Source: Bog-1181 sp964565765
GTDB lineage: Bacteria; Oederibacteriota; PGYV01; Palsa-1178
NCBI GenBank assembly: GCA_964565765.1
Contig: CAZMGF010000003.1
Span: 32,435 to 96,434, forward strand
Direction: 5' to 3'
Length of the DNA: 64,000 nt
In this document: one piece after another, positions 50,681 to 58,370 of the stretch
Layout of the letters: each line of letters opens with the position of its first letter
Position numbering within the stretch: the stretch's first letter is position 1
Notes under the pieces: generated by a model
Database searches by the model: none
Told to the model about the DNA's origin: nothing
Seen by the model: the letters and a program-made list of their open reading frames with translations, nothing else
Position numbers and translations under genes: made by a program

Positions 50681-51049
50681 ATGGCGGATGTAAGGGAAAA
50701 AAAGTATTATCCTATCAGGGAAGTCGCCCAGCTCACGGGGGTCAGGGAATCGGTAATAAGGTTCTGGGAACAGAATTTTGAGGAATTGCAGCCCATAAAG
50801 AACAGGGTCGGGCAGCGCAAATATACAAAGACGGACATTGACATCATATTTATGATAAAAAAACTCCTTTACGCAGAGGAATACAAGATAAGCGGGGCGC
50901 AGAAAAAATTAAAGGAGCTCCTCTCCGAGATAGACGGCGAGCAGATGGAGCTTTTCGGCATCGAGGAAAAGCTTACCATGGATAAGCTTAAAGATATAAG
51001 GCAGGAAATAGTCGAGGCCATGCGCCTTCTGGAAAATCACGGGGCTTAA
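50681..51049 (+). CDS. MerR-family transcriptional regulator
   Basis: 122 residues from the ATG at 50681 (GGAGG at 50669-50673). The N-terminal winged helix is YYPIREVAQLTGVRESVIRFWEQNFEEL, followed by the QRKYTKTDIDIIFMIKKLL segment. A C-terminal acidic helix (about 75-120) has no Cys or other effector motif, as in the short MerR/RacA-like class that sits after gpsA. It is the last gene of the plsY-gpsA group. Target genes unknown. Confidence 0.9.
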   Translation: MADVREKKYYPIREVAQLTGVRESVIRFWEQNFEELQPIKNRVGQRKYTKTDIDIIFMIKKLLYAEEYKISGAQKKLKELLSEIDGEQMELFGIEEKLTMDKLKDIRQEIVEAMRLLENHGA

Positions 51050-51065
51050 ATAAGGTAAATAAGAC

Positions 51066-51094
51066 TTGAAAATAGGGAAGGATTCCTGTAAAAT
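51066..51094 (+). promoter_or_regulatory. Promoter of the tRNA-Pro group
   Basis: TTGAAA (51066-51071) and TAAAAT (51089-51094) with a 17-base spacer, 27 bases before tRNA-Pro(CGG). Confidence 0.7.
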
Positions 51095-51120
51095 TTTATT
51101 TCGTGAAAAATTAATAAGGT

Positions 51121-51196
51121 CGGGGCGTAGCGCAGTTGGTAGCGCGCTTGGTTCGGGACCAAGAGGCCGCTGGTTCGAATCCAGTCGCCCCGACCA
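51121..51196 (+). tRNA. tRNA-Pro (anticodon CGG)
   Basis: A 76-base cloverleaf: acceptor CGGGGCG/CGCCCCG, anticodon stem CTTGG/CCAAG with loop TTCGGGA (anticodon CGG, reads CCG), T loop TTCGAAT, discriminator A and encoded CCA. Confidence 0.96.
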
Positions 51197-51235
51197 TTTT
51201 TTTTGCAGTTTGGGCGCAGTCCGGAAAAGATAAAG

Positions 51236-51310
51236 TGGATGAGGCCGGGGCGTAGTCTGGAAAGAGGATGCTAAGGAAGAATTATTAGACTCTTTCCAGA
51301 CACGCCCGAC
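51236..51310 (+). repeat. tRNA-Pro-derived hairpin relic
   Basis: Bases 51239-51255 repeat the start of tRNA-Pro with its 5' flank (GAGGCCGGGGCGTAG, one mismatch). The match stops there and a perfect 12-bp inverted repeat follows (51255-51266 with 51290-51301). The end CACGCCCGAC (51301-51310) is tRNA 3'-strand-like, so the whole unit folds back as one long stem with two bulges. It is not a complete tRNA. Confidence 0.7.
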
Positions 51311-51351
51311 TTAAAGTTGTTAAGTAAGACGACGGGTGAGATTAATGAGGT

Positions 51352-51427
51352 CGGGGCGTAGCGCAGTTGGCAGCGCACTCGCTTGGGGTGCGAGAGGCCG
51401 CTGGTTCGAACCCAGTCGCCCCGACCA
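51352..51427 (+). tRNA. tRNA-Pro (anticodon GGG)
   Basis: A 76-base cloverleaf: acceptor CGGGGCG/CGCCCCG, anticodon stem CTCGC/GCGAG with loop TTGGGGT (anticodon GGG, reads CCC and CCU), T loop TTCGAAC, discriminator A and encoded CCA. It differs from the first tRNA-Pro mainly in the anticodon arm. Confidence 0.96.
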
Positions 51428-51466
51428 TTTTTTTTGAACTCAGAAGACCAAAAGGAGAAATTGCCG

Positions 51467-52243
51467 GTGAGGAAAAAGCCCCTGTTGTTCCTTCTTGTTA
51501 TACTCGCCCTTGCATCCTTTTGCGCGCCCGCAGGCGCTGAAAGCGTGGACGTCAATCACTTTCTCCTTCTTCCGACAGCGTCGGGCACAAGCGGCTACAT
51601 AGACAATCCGGCGGCGTACGTGCTCGCCGACAAACAATTTACCCTGGGCCTTCATATGGATACTTATGTTTTTAAATTCAACTACGGCTTCCTTAATTTT
51701 ATAGAAGCCGGCACTGTGGTTGACTTCGGAAAAATCTCGGACATGGTGGACACCTACAGGCCCCAGGCAACCGTCCAGGGTTTCTGGAACACATTTGTGA
51801 ATTTCTGCGATTCTATTTCGGAATCCACGAACTTTGATGTAAAGTGCCAGGCGCTCAAAGAAGAGGATTATTTTATCAGCGTCGCCGCCGGCATAAAAAA
51901 ATTCCCCCTTTCAATGTTTGAAAGGGTGCCGTGGGAGGATTTTGCGCTTTATACGGTCGCTTCAAAAAAAATAACCGATATGAGCTTCAGCATGGGCGTG
52001 GAAAAAACCCTGGGACATAATTACACCGGTTTTGTAGCGGACGTTTCAAAGGTCGTGGCCGACACCGTATTGCTCATGGGCGAATATGACGAGGACAGGT
52101 TCAACATCGGCGCCAAAATCAGCCTGAATTACAACGTGGATGTTGAATTTTATATACGCAACATTACAAATGTATTCCAGCGCGAGGAGATCGGCGACTT
52201 CCTGCAGTCTTATTTTGTGTTTGGAATATCTTACCTGCAGTGA
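51467..52243 (+). CDS. Exported outer-membrane barrel-like protein
   Basis: 258 residues from the GTG at 51467 with GGAG nine bases upstream; the longer frame begins inside tRNA-Pro and is rejected. A signal peptide of about 23 residues ends in APAGA. The rest is a strand-rich protein with many aromatic and charged turns (LGLHMDTYVFKFNYGFLN, FNIGAKISLNYNVDVEFYIR) and a last aromatic strand YFVFGISYLQ, typical of small outer-membrane barrels. Family not recognised. Confidence 0.7.
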   Translation: MRKKPLLFLLVILALASFCAPAGAESVDVNHFLLLPTASGTSGYIDNPAAYVLADKQFTLGLHMDTYVFKFNYGFLNFIEAGTVVDFGKISDMVDTYRPQATVQGFWNTFVNFCDSISESTNFDVKCQALKEEDYFISVAAGIKKFPLSMFERVPWEDFALYTVASKKITDMSFSMGVEKTLGHNYTGFVADVSKVVADTVLLMGEYDEDRFNIGAKISLNYNVDVEFYIRNITNVFQREEIGDFLQSYFVFGISYLQ

Positions 52244-52247
52244 GATA

Positions 52248-52535
52248 ATGGCAACCAGCGGCCGCCGTTTTATTGTTTCCGGAAGCGTGCAGGGGGTCGG
52301 CTACAGGTACTTCTGCCGGAGGGCCGCGCAGTCTCTCGGGCTCAAAGGATTTGTAAGAAATATGCCGGACGGCAGCGTGGAAATTGAAGCCTTCGGCGCG
52401 GACGCTGAAATTGATGAATTCAGGAAACAAATAACCGGAAGCGGCGGGTATTTCCAGGTTGATGATATAAAAGAAACAACGGTTCCTGATGAAAACAAAT
52501 ACGGGGATTTTTACATACGTATGTACCCGGGATAA
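52248..52535 (+). CDS. acyP: Acylphosphatase
   Basis: 95 residues from the ATG at 52248, five bases after the stop of the barrel gene. GSVQGVGYRYFCRRAAQSLGLKGFVRNMPDGSVEI carries the acylphosphatase signature with catalytic Arg (YRYFCRR) and Asn (VRNMPDGSVE). It hydrolyses carboxyl-phosphate bonds such as acetyl phosphate. The sigma factor gene begins 12 bases after its stop. Confidence 0.94.
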   Translation: MATSGRRFIVSGSVQGVGYRYFCRRAAQSLGLKGFVRNMPDGSVEIEAFGADAEIDEFRKQITGSGGYFQVDDIKETTVPDENKYGDFYIRMYPG

Positions 52536-52546
52536 CAGGGGGAAAT

Positions 52547-53623
52547 ATGAAAAAGAAAAAATCAGGCAAAAAAATTAAACCGGAAAAAGCGGCTAAAAAA
52601 TTAAAAAAATCCGGAATCACGGGGAAAAGGCCCGCGCTCCAGGAAGAGGAACAGCTCCAGGAAGAGGCCTCTGATAAACCGGAAAAAGAGGCGGAGGAAG
52701 CCGAAGATCCGGAAGCCATGCAGGAGCTCGCCGGAGCCGAAGAGGGCGAAACTGACGAGGCCCCCGCCAGGCCCGCAAAAGCCGACGGCAGGGGTTCGGC
52801 GTCAAAAGATTCCCTTATGCTTTATTTTGACGAGATAAGGGACGAAAAAATACTGACTGAAAAAGAGGAAAAGGACCTTGTCCGCAAGGCCAAAAAAGGC
52901 GATGTGGCGGCGCGCGCCTCGATTATCAAGGCCAATTTAAAACTTGTCGTAAAAATGGCGAAAAAATATGAGTATCTCGGGGTGCCGATAATCGACCTCA
53001 TCGAGGAAGGCAATATCGGCCTTATGAAGGCCGTTGAAAAGTTCAAGCCCGAGCTGGGGTTCCGTTTTTCCACATACGGCACGTGGTGGATCAAACAATC
53101 CATAAACCGCGCGATAGCCAACCAGAAAAACACAATCAGGATACCCGTACATATACTCGACATTTACCACAAATACCTGAAGCTTATTGAAAAAGAAATT
53201 AAGGACACGGGGCGTTTTCCCGAGAGGGACGATATAGCAAGAAAGCTAAAGATTGAGCCCATGAAGCTCAATGAGATTTTAAATATTATCAAGGCCCCCA
53301 AGTCGCTTGACCTTGAATATGAAAACGAGGATTCTGATTCGGCCAGGACATTAAAGGATACAATTGAGGATGAATCCATAGTAAAGCCGGACGATGAGTT
53401 TTTTGAGAAGGACAAAAAAGAAAAGATGCTCGAGCTCATAGCCAAGTTAAAGCCCAAAGAGCAGGAAGTCATAATGAGCAGGTTCGGCCTCTCGAACAGG
53501 AACATCCTCACGCTTGAGGAGATAGGGGTCAGGCTGAAGCTCACGCGCGAAAGAATAAGGCAGATAGAAACTATCGCCATTAAAAAACTAAGATACCTGA
53601 TGAAAAACAAAGAAAGTATATAA
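52547..53623 (+). CDS. Sigma-70 family RNA polymerase sigma factor (RpoD/RpoS-like)
   Basis: 358 residues. Residues 1-85 are a Lys/Glu/Ala-rich extension without a typical region 1.1. Region 1.2 starts DSLMLYFDEIRDEKILTEKEEKDLV, then the region 2 motif GNIGLMKAVEKFKPELGFRFSTYGTWWIKQSI, region 3 near LDIYHKYLKLIEK, and region 4 with LTLEEIGVRLKLTRERIRQIETIAIKKLR. This is a primary or general-stress class sigma that should recognise the TTGACA/TATAAT promoters common in this window. Only one such gene is present here. Followed by a large inverted repeat. Confidence 0.93.
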   Translation: MKKKKSGKKIKPEKAAKKLKKSGITGKRPALQEEEQLQEEASDKPEKEAEEAEDPEAMQELAGAEEGETDEAPARPAKADGRGSASKDSLMLYFDEIRDEKILTEKEEKDLVRKAKKGDVAARASIIKANLKLVVKMAKKYEYLGVPIIDLIEEGNIGLMKAVEKFKPELGFRFSTYGTWWIKQSINRAIANQKNTIRIPVHILDIYHKYLKLIEKEIKDTGRFPERDDIARKLKIEPMKLNEILNIIKAPKSLDLEYENEDSDSARTLKDTIEDESIVKPDDEFFEKDKKEKMLELIAKLKPKEQEVIMSRFGLSNRNILTLEEIGVRLKLTRERIRQIETIAIKKLRYLMKNKESI

Positions 53624-53645
53624 GGCAAATATGAAACCCTGGTTT

Positions 53646-53735
53646 GCCGCGGGCGTGTGAGCCTTTTTTACGGCAGCCGCGCCTAAATTTAAAAGATGGC
53701 GCGGGGCCTCCAAAAAGCCTCACACGTCCCGCGGC
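53646..53735. repeat. Long inverted repeat (about 24-bp arms with an inner stem)
   Basis: The outer arms (53646-53668 and 53712-53735) are complementary except one bulge and one mismatch. A second perfect 7-bp GC stem lies inside (53677-53683 with 53698-53704). The unit fills most of the gap between the sigma factor and apt. It may be a strong terminator, since T-runs lie at 53664-53669, or a structured RNA element. It lies 22 bases past the sigma factor stop. Confidence 0.75.
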
Positions 53736-53803
53736 CATGATAAAATACAAACATTTAAAAACAAAAAATAAATATACAAAAACAAATATAAAGGCGGTTA
53801 AAC

Positions 53804-54322
53804 ATGGAAAAAAAGCTTAAAAAAGCGGTTCTTGACGTTCCTGATTTTCCAAAAAAAGGGATTATTTTCAAGGACTTCACCCCGGTTTTAAAAGACGCAA
53901 AACTATTCGCTTCGCTCATAGACTCGCTCGCCAAAAGGTACAAATCCAAAAAAATCGACGCTATTGTCTGCATGGAAGCGCGCGGGTTCCTGCTCGGCGC
54001 GCCGCTTGCCTATAGGCTAAAATGCGCCCTTGTGCCGGTGCGCAAACCCGGAAAACTGCCGCGTAAAGTTTATTCGCAGGAATATGCCCTTGAATACGGC
54101 ACGGATTCGCTTGAGATCCACGCCGACGCCCTTTCAAAGGGGGACAATGTAGTAATATTGGACGATGTCCTTGCCACCGGAGGAACGGCCGGAGCCGTGG
54201 TAAAACTTGTTGAAAAGTGCGGGGCAAAGATAAAAGAGCTGGCCTTTGTAATAGAACTTGATTTTTTAAAGGGCAGGGAAAAACTGGCTTCAAACAAAGT
54301 ATTTTCTGTCATTCATTACTGA
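53804..54322 (+). CDS. apt: Adenine phosphoribosyltransferase
   Basis: 172 residues, standard. DVPDFPKKGIIFKDFTPVL at the start, VCMEARGFLLGAPLAYRL, and the PRPP-binding VVILDDVLATGGTAGAVVKL are diagnostic. It converts adenine and PRPP to AMP in purine salvage. GGCGG precedes the ATG. Confidence 0.96.
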   Translation: MEKKLKKAVLDVPDFPKKGIIFKDFTPVLKDAKLFASLIDSLAKRYKSKKIDAIVCMEARGFLLGAPLAYRLKCALVPVRKPGKLPRKVYSQEYALEYGTDSLEIHADALSKGDNVVILDDVLATGGTAGAVVKLVEKCGAKIKELAFVIELDFLKGREKLASNKVFSVIHY

Positions 54323-54345
54323 CGATTTCAACGGTTAAAATCTAT

Positions 54346-54374
54346 TTGATTTTAGGTTTTTTTACTGGTAAGAT
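54346..54374 (+). promoter_or_regulatory. Promoter of the PorV-TPR gene
   Basis: TTGATT (54346-54351) and TAAGAT (54369-54374) with a 17-base spacer and a TGG just before the -10, giving an extended -10 element. Confidence 0.6.
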
Positions 54375-54407
54375 AAGGAATAAATCAAATCAGGAGAAAA
54401 CGGGTTA

Positions 54408-55724
54408 ATGGGCAAAAAAGCTTTATTGCTTTCAGGGCTTATTTTTCTTATACTTGCGGGGGCGGTTCTTGGAGCGGGGGAAACATCCGCTAATTTCCTT
54501 AAACTTTCCGAAGGCGCAAGGCCTTCGGGTATGGGAGAGGCCTTTGTCGGGGTTGCCGATGACGTTAACGCGGTTTACTGGAATCCGGCGGGGTTATCGC
54601 AGATTACCCGCGACCAGGTATGCCTGATGCATTCAGTATGGCTTCTTGATGTAAATTACGAATATCTCGCTTTTGCCGCGCCCATAAAGGGCTTCGGCAC
54701 GCTTGCCGCCTACTCGGTTTTTGTAAACGGAGGCACCCTGACGCAGACTACCGAAGACACAAGCGGCAACTATATACTCACCACAAACTCGGTCACCGCA
54801 AGCGACCTTGATGTAACGCTTGCCTATGCAAAAAAACTCTCCGATTTTCTCGGGGACTACAGCGGCTTTTCCGACCTTTCGCTGGGATTATCGGCGAATT
54901 TAATCAGCGAGAAAATAGTCACGGATTTGGGCGGAGGATTCGGCTTCAACCTGGGCTCTTTTTATTATCCCAAATATGAGAATTATTCGGTCGGGTTCGT
55001 CGCTGAAAACCTCGGCGTAGCGAGCAACAGGCCGTCGCTGCCGGTCGATTTAAAGCTCGGGTTCGGCTACAGGTTTTCAATGGAGAACCTGATGCTGCCG
55101 TTCTCCGACGAGGGGACATTCGTGTACAACGAAAATGACACGACCGCGGCCATGGACATTCTTTATTACCCGATAGAGCAGTCCGCCAGCGTCCATCTCG
55201 GCGCGGAAAAATACTGGACGCTCAACAAATACCACTCGTTCGCGGTAAGGCTCGGCTACAAATTCGGCGAGGATCTCGGCGCGCTCGCCGGGCTCACCGC
55301 CGGGCTTGGATACAGGCTCACCGCTTCAAAGGAACTCAATATCGAGCTTGATTATGTAATGGTGCCGTACGCGGACCTGGGCAACTCCAACAGGATTTCA
55401 TTGACAGCGAAGTTCGCCGGACCGCCGGAAAATCATTTATTTGAGGATAAAAAGGCGGGAATAGAGGCTTATAAGAGGGGATACGCCCTGCTCTATAAAA
55501 CGCAGTTCGGCTCAGCCATTACGGAATTCGCGGAATGCGTCAAAAAATACAGGGACTACGCCCCCGCGTATATGGGGCTCGGCGCATGCTTCCTTAATAC
55601 AGGCAGGAGGGAGCTTGCTTACAGGGCTTATTCAAAGGCCATGGAACTCGACCCGAACAACGCCAAACTTAAAACCTGGCTTGAGCAGAATCAGGCAATG
55701 CAGATTGCGCCGGCGGCCAGATAG
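54408..55724 (+). CDS. PorV/PorQ-like barrel fused to TPR repeats
   Basis: 438 residues with a signal peptide of about 22. Residues 24-345 are a PorV-like barrel: ANFLKLSEGARPSGMGEAFVGVADDVNAVYWNPAGL is the family signature, and strands such as NIELDYVMVPYADLGNSNRISLTAKF close the barrel. Residues 355-430 are two TPR repeats (YKRGYALLYKTQFGSAITEFAECVKK, APAYMGLGACFLNTGRRELAYRAYSKAM). The start at 54408 has AGGAG eleven bases upstream. The fusion could tether a periplasmic partner to the barrel. One of three PorV-like proteins here. Confidence 0.83.
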   Translation: MGKKALLLSGLIFLILAGAVLGAGETSANFLKLSEGARPSGMGEAFVGVADDVNAVYWNPAGLSQITRDQVCLMHSVWLLDVNYEYLAFAAPIKGFGTLAAYSVFVNGGTLTQTTEDTSGNYILTTNSVTASDLDVTLAYAKKLSDFLGDYSGFSDLSLGLSANLISEKIVTDLGGGFGFNLGSFYYPKYENYSVGFVAENLGVASNRPSLPVDLKLGFGYRFSMENLMLPFSDEGTFVYNENDTTAAMDILYYPIEQSASVHLGAEKYWTLNKYHSFAVRLGYKFGEDLGALAGLTAGLGYRLTASKELNIELDYVMVPYADLGNSNRISLTAKFAGPPENHLFEDKKAGIEAYKRGYALLYKTQFGSAITEFAECVKKYRDYAPAYMGLGACFLNTGRRELAYRAYSKAMELDPNNAKLKTWLEQNQAMQIAPAAR

Positions 55725-55778
55725 TAGAGACGCCGTTTGCTGCGCCTCAATTTGCGGCATTAATTAAAGGAGAAACAC

Positions 55779-56774
55779 ATGAGGGTAACAATAAAGGACA
55801 TAGCGAAAAAAGTCGGGGTCACCCCGGCCACGGTATCAATGGTCATAAACAACAGCCAGAAAATATCCCAGAAGACAAAAGAGCTGGTTCTGGCCGCCAT
55901 AAAAGAGATGAATTACCATCCGAATTATATCGGCAGGAGCCTTGTAAAGGGAAAGACAAACAACATTGCCGTCGTGGCGTCGTTTTTCGCGTCGCTCTTC
56001 GCCCTTGAGTCAGTGAAGGGCATCGAGGCTAACCTCAGGAACACGCAATACAACCTTATACTGTATTCGACCAGGGGCATTGAGGAAAACGAGCGCGAAA
56101 TGCTTGAAAGGATATTTTATGAGCGCAGGGCCGACGGAATAATAGTCATATCGCTGCGCATGGACAAGGACCTGCTTGCCGAATTCAAAAAGGAAGGCGT
56201 GCCCGTTGTATTCCTTGAAGAGGTGCTTGAAGGGGCCCCCACCGTGAAATTTAAAAACATCAAGGGCGGTTATATCGCCACTGAATACCTCATAAAGAAC
56301 AAAAGAAAAAACATCGGGCTCATAATAGGGGACTCCGGGTTGAACGCGGAAGAGCGCATGAAGGGCTATAAAGACGCGCTTAATGATTTCGGAATACCCT
56401 ATGACGAGAACAAGATAATCAGGGTGACCAATTATAATTTTGAAGAGGGCGAAAAGTCCCTGAAACTCCTCCTTAAAAAGAACCCGCATGTGGATTCTGT
56501 TTTCTGCGCGGCCGGCGACGTGACCGCGATAGGCGTGCTGGACCAGGCAAAGACAATGGGGATAAAAATCCCCCACGACCTCGCGGTTATCGGTTATGAC
56601 GACATATACATTTCCAACCTCACATCGCCGGGGCTGACCACGGTGCACCAGCCCATCGCGCAGATGGGAATGCAGGCATTCGATGTTATGATGGGAATGA
56701 TAGACGGCTCTGTGCCTTACGAAAGCAAAATAATAAGCTTTGAACCGGAACTGATAATAAGAGATTCCGTTTAA
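55779..56774 (+). CDS. LacI-family transcriptional regulator
   Basis: 331 residues. The N-terminal helix-turn-helix is VTIKDIAKKVGVTPATVSMVINNSQKISQ, followed by the hinge MNYHPNYIGRSLVKGK and a periplasmic-binding-like core (IGLIIGDSGLNAEERMKGY, VIGYDDIYISNLTSPGLTTVHQP). Such regulators respond to sugars or nucleosides. A PorV-like barrel starts seven bases after its stop, and the ECF sigma lies beyond, so it probably belongs to a glycan-response locus with the GH8 gene. AGGAG precedes the ATG. Confidence 0.94.
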   Translation: MRVTIKDIAKKVGVTPATVSMVINNSQKISQKTKELVLAAIKEMNYHPNYIGRSLVKGKTNNIAVVASFFASLFALESVKGIEANLRNTQYNLILYSTRGIEENEREMLERIFYERRADGIIVISLRMDKDLLAEFKKEGVPVVFLEEVLEGAPTVKFKNIKGGYIATEYLIKNKRKNIGLIIGDSGLNAEERMKGYKDALNDFGIPYDENKIIRVTNYNFEEGEKSLKLLLKKNPHVDSVFCAAGDVTAIGVLDQAKTMGIKIPHDLAVIGYDDIYISNLTSPGLTTVHQPIAQMGMQAFDVMMGMIDGSVPYESKIISFEPELIIRDSV

Positions 56775-56780
56775 ATTTAA

Positions 56781-57713
56781 ATGAGCAATGCATTATTTTC
56801 CCCAAAAAATATTTTTCTCTCGGCCGCGGCCGCGCTGATTTTTCTCTCGGCCGCGCCGCAAGCCAGCGCCGCGGGGACGGTCACCGGAGACTTTCTTCTC
56901 GTTGACATACCCGCCAGGGAAGTGGCTATGGGGTCCATTTACGCCCCCTTTTACGCCAGGCCCGAGGCGTCCCCGATAAATCCCGCGACACTTCAGGGGA
57001 TAAACAAGAATTATCTTGTCTTTTCCCAGTACAATTCGGTTTTTTCATATCACTATTCGATGATGGAATATTACCATCCAATGGACGTTTCCTCGTGCGC
57101 CGGGGTTTATTTTATGTATTCGGCAAATGACGACCTCTACCGCACCGACGACAACGGAGTGCCGGTGGAAAAAATAGACAATTACGATTCGTACCTGGGC
57201 GTTGTATATTCAAGGGCCTTAAACGAGGAGTACAATGTGGGTGCGGGGTTGAAGCTCATATCAAGCAAGGTTTACGACAACGCGACATGGGGGGCGGCGC
57301 TCAACCTGGGTGTGCTCTACCGCAACTACCTTGATCAGTACACCCTGGGGCTCGATGTCGAGAACATCGGCATTTCCACGGATTATTTTCTGGACAAATC
57401 CCTTTATCCCATGCTTGTGCGCGGCGGTTACGGAATAGAGGTATTCCGTTTTCAGGACGAGTACAAGATATCGGTTTTTATAGAAGAGCGTTATTACATA
57501 AATGAGCTGAACTCTTCGCAGACCTCGATCGGCATGGAGGCTTTTTATCAAAAGAATTTTGTGTTAAGATACGGGTATATTTTCGGCGCGGACAACGGCT
57601 CTGTTTCAGTCGGGGCGGGCTGCAGGATAAGCGACCTGTACATAGATTATGCTTATGTGCCCTATTTTATTTCGGACAACGCGCACAGGATAACAATAAA
57701 ATACGTTTTTTAG
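56781..57713 (+). CDS. PorV/PorQ-like barrel after the LacI gene
   Basis: 310 residues with a signal peptide of about 31. The core after residue 45 (LVDIPAREVAMGSIYAPFYARPEASPINPATLQGI) is the PorV/UPF0164 signature in a form with NPATL instead of NPAGL. Strands and aromatic turns continue to the last residues HRITIKYVF, a barrel-closing strand. It lies between LacI and an ECF sigma gene with gaps of 7 and 11 bases, so it is likely in one operon with them. Confidence 0.8.
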   Translation: MSNALFSPKNIFLSAAAALIFLSAAPQASAAGTVTGDFLLVDIPAREVAMGSIYAPFYARPEASPINPATLQGINKNYLVFSQYNSVFSYHYSMMEYYHPMDVSSCAGVYFMYSANDDLYRTDDNGVPVEKIDNYDSYLGVVYSRALNEEYNVGAGLKLISSKVYDNATWGAALNLGVLYRNYLDQYTLGLDVENIGISTDYFLDKSLYPMLVRGGYGIEVFRFQDEYKISVFIEERYYINELNSSQTSIGMEAFYQKNFVLRYGYIFGADNGSVSVGAGCRISDLYIDYAYVPYFISDNAHRITIKYVF

Positions 57714-57724
57714 GCGGGGAAGAA

Positions 57725-58306
57725 ATGGACGACAGCGAGATTATAGAAAAGGTAAAAAAAGGCGAGGTAAAATATTTCGCCGAAATCATAGCAAAATACA
57801 AAAAAGTGGTCTTCGGCCACGCTTATAATTTTCTGCGCAGCAGGGAAGAGGCCGAGGACGCCTCGCAGGAAATATTTGTATCCGTGTACAACAACCTGAA
57901 AAACTTCAGGGGCGATTCCAAGCTCTCCACCTGGATATACAGGATAACCGTAAACATGTGCAAGAACAGGCTCAAACAGCTGCAGCGCTTCAGGGGAAAG
58001 ATGACCGAGGAATTCTATGAGGAAGGGGCCGAGGAGAAACCCTCTCTTGTGGACGGTATAAAGGAAAAAGAGGAAAAAGAGCCGGATAAATCATACGCTT
58101 CCGATGAAGTCAGAAAGACTGTATATAAAAGGATAGACGAGCTTACCGAAGAGCAGAGGACCGTTATAATGATGAGGGATGTTGACGGCCTTTCCTATGA
58201 GGAGATAGGCCAGGTGCTGAAAATATCTGTTTCAGCGGTAAAATCAAAGCTCTTCCGCGCCAGGGAAAACCTGCGTGAAAAACTTCAAAAGGACGATATC
58301 CTGTGA
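57725..58306 (+). CDS. ECF sigma factor
   Basis: 193 residues, standard ECF size. Region 2 is KYFAEIIAKYKKVVFGHAYNFLRSREEAEDASQEIFVSVYNNLKNF, with the core-binding DASQEIFV. A charged linker follows (EKPSLVDGIKEKEEKEPDK). Region 4 is LTEEQRTVIMMRDVDGLSYEEIGQVLKISVSAVKSKLFRARENLREKL. It directs RNA polymerase to envelope-response promoters. The anti-sigma gene follows after 65 bases. Group assignment is not possible by eye. Confidence 0.94.
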   Translation: MDDSEIIEKVKKGEVKYFAEIIAKYKKVVFGHAYNFLRSREEAEDASQEIFVSVYNNLKNFRGDSKLSTWIYRITVNMCKNRLKQLQRFRGKMTEEFYEEGAEEKPSLVDGIKEKEEKEPDKSYASDEVRKTVYKRIDELTEEQRTVIMMRDVDGLSYEEIGQVLKISVSAVKSKLFRARENLREKLQKDDIL

Positions 58307-58315
58307 TTATATACC

Positions 58316-58340
58316 GAAACTTTTTTACAGCCGGATTGTC
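58316..58340 (+). promoter_or_regulatory. Possible ECF-type promoter before the anti-sigma gene
   Basis: GAAAC (58316-58320) then a 16-base spacer and TGTC (58337-58340). This resembles ECF promoters of the GAAC/CGTC type and faces the anti-sigma gene 30 bases downstream. One short motif pair, so tentative. Confidence 0.35.
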
Positions 58341-58370
58341 TATATATTCATTAAAGGAAGGTGCTCAAAA

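Noticed and set aside
51383..51466. 28-residue N-terminal extension of the barrel protein
   Set aside because: It would start within tRNA-Pro(GGG) and hide the signal peptide; the GTG at 51467 is better placed.
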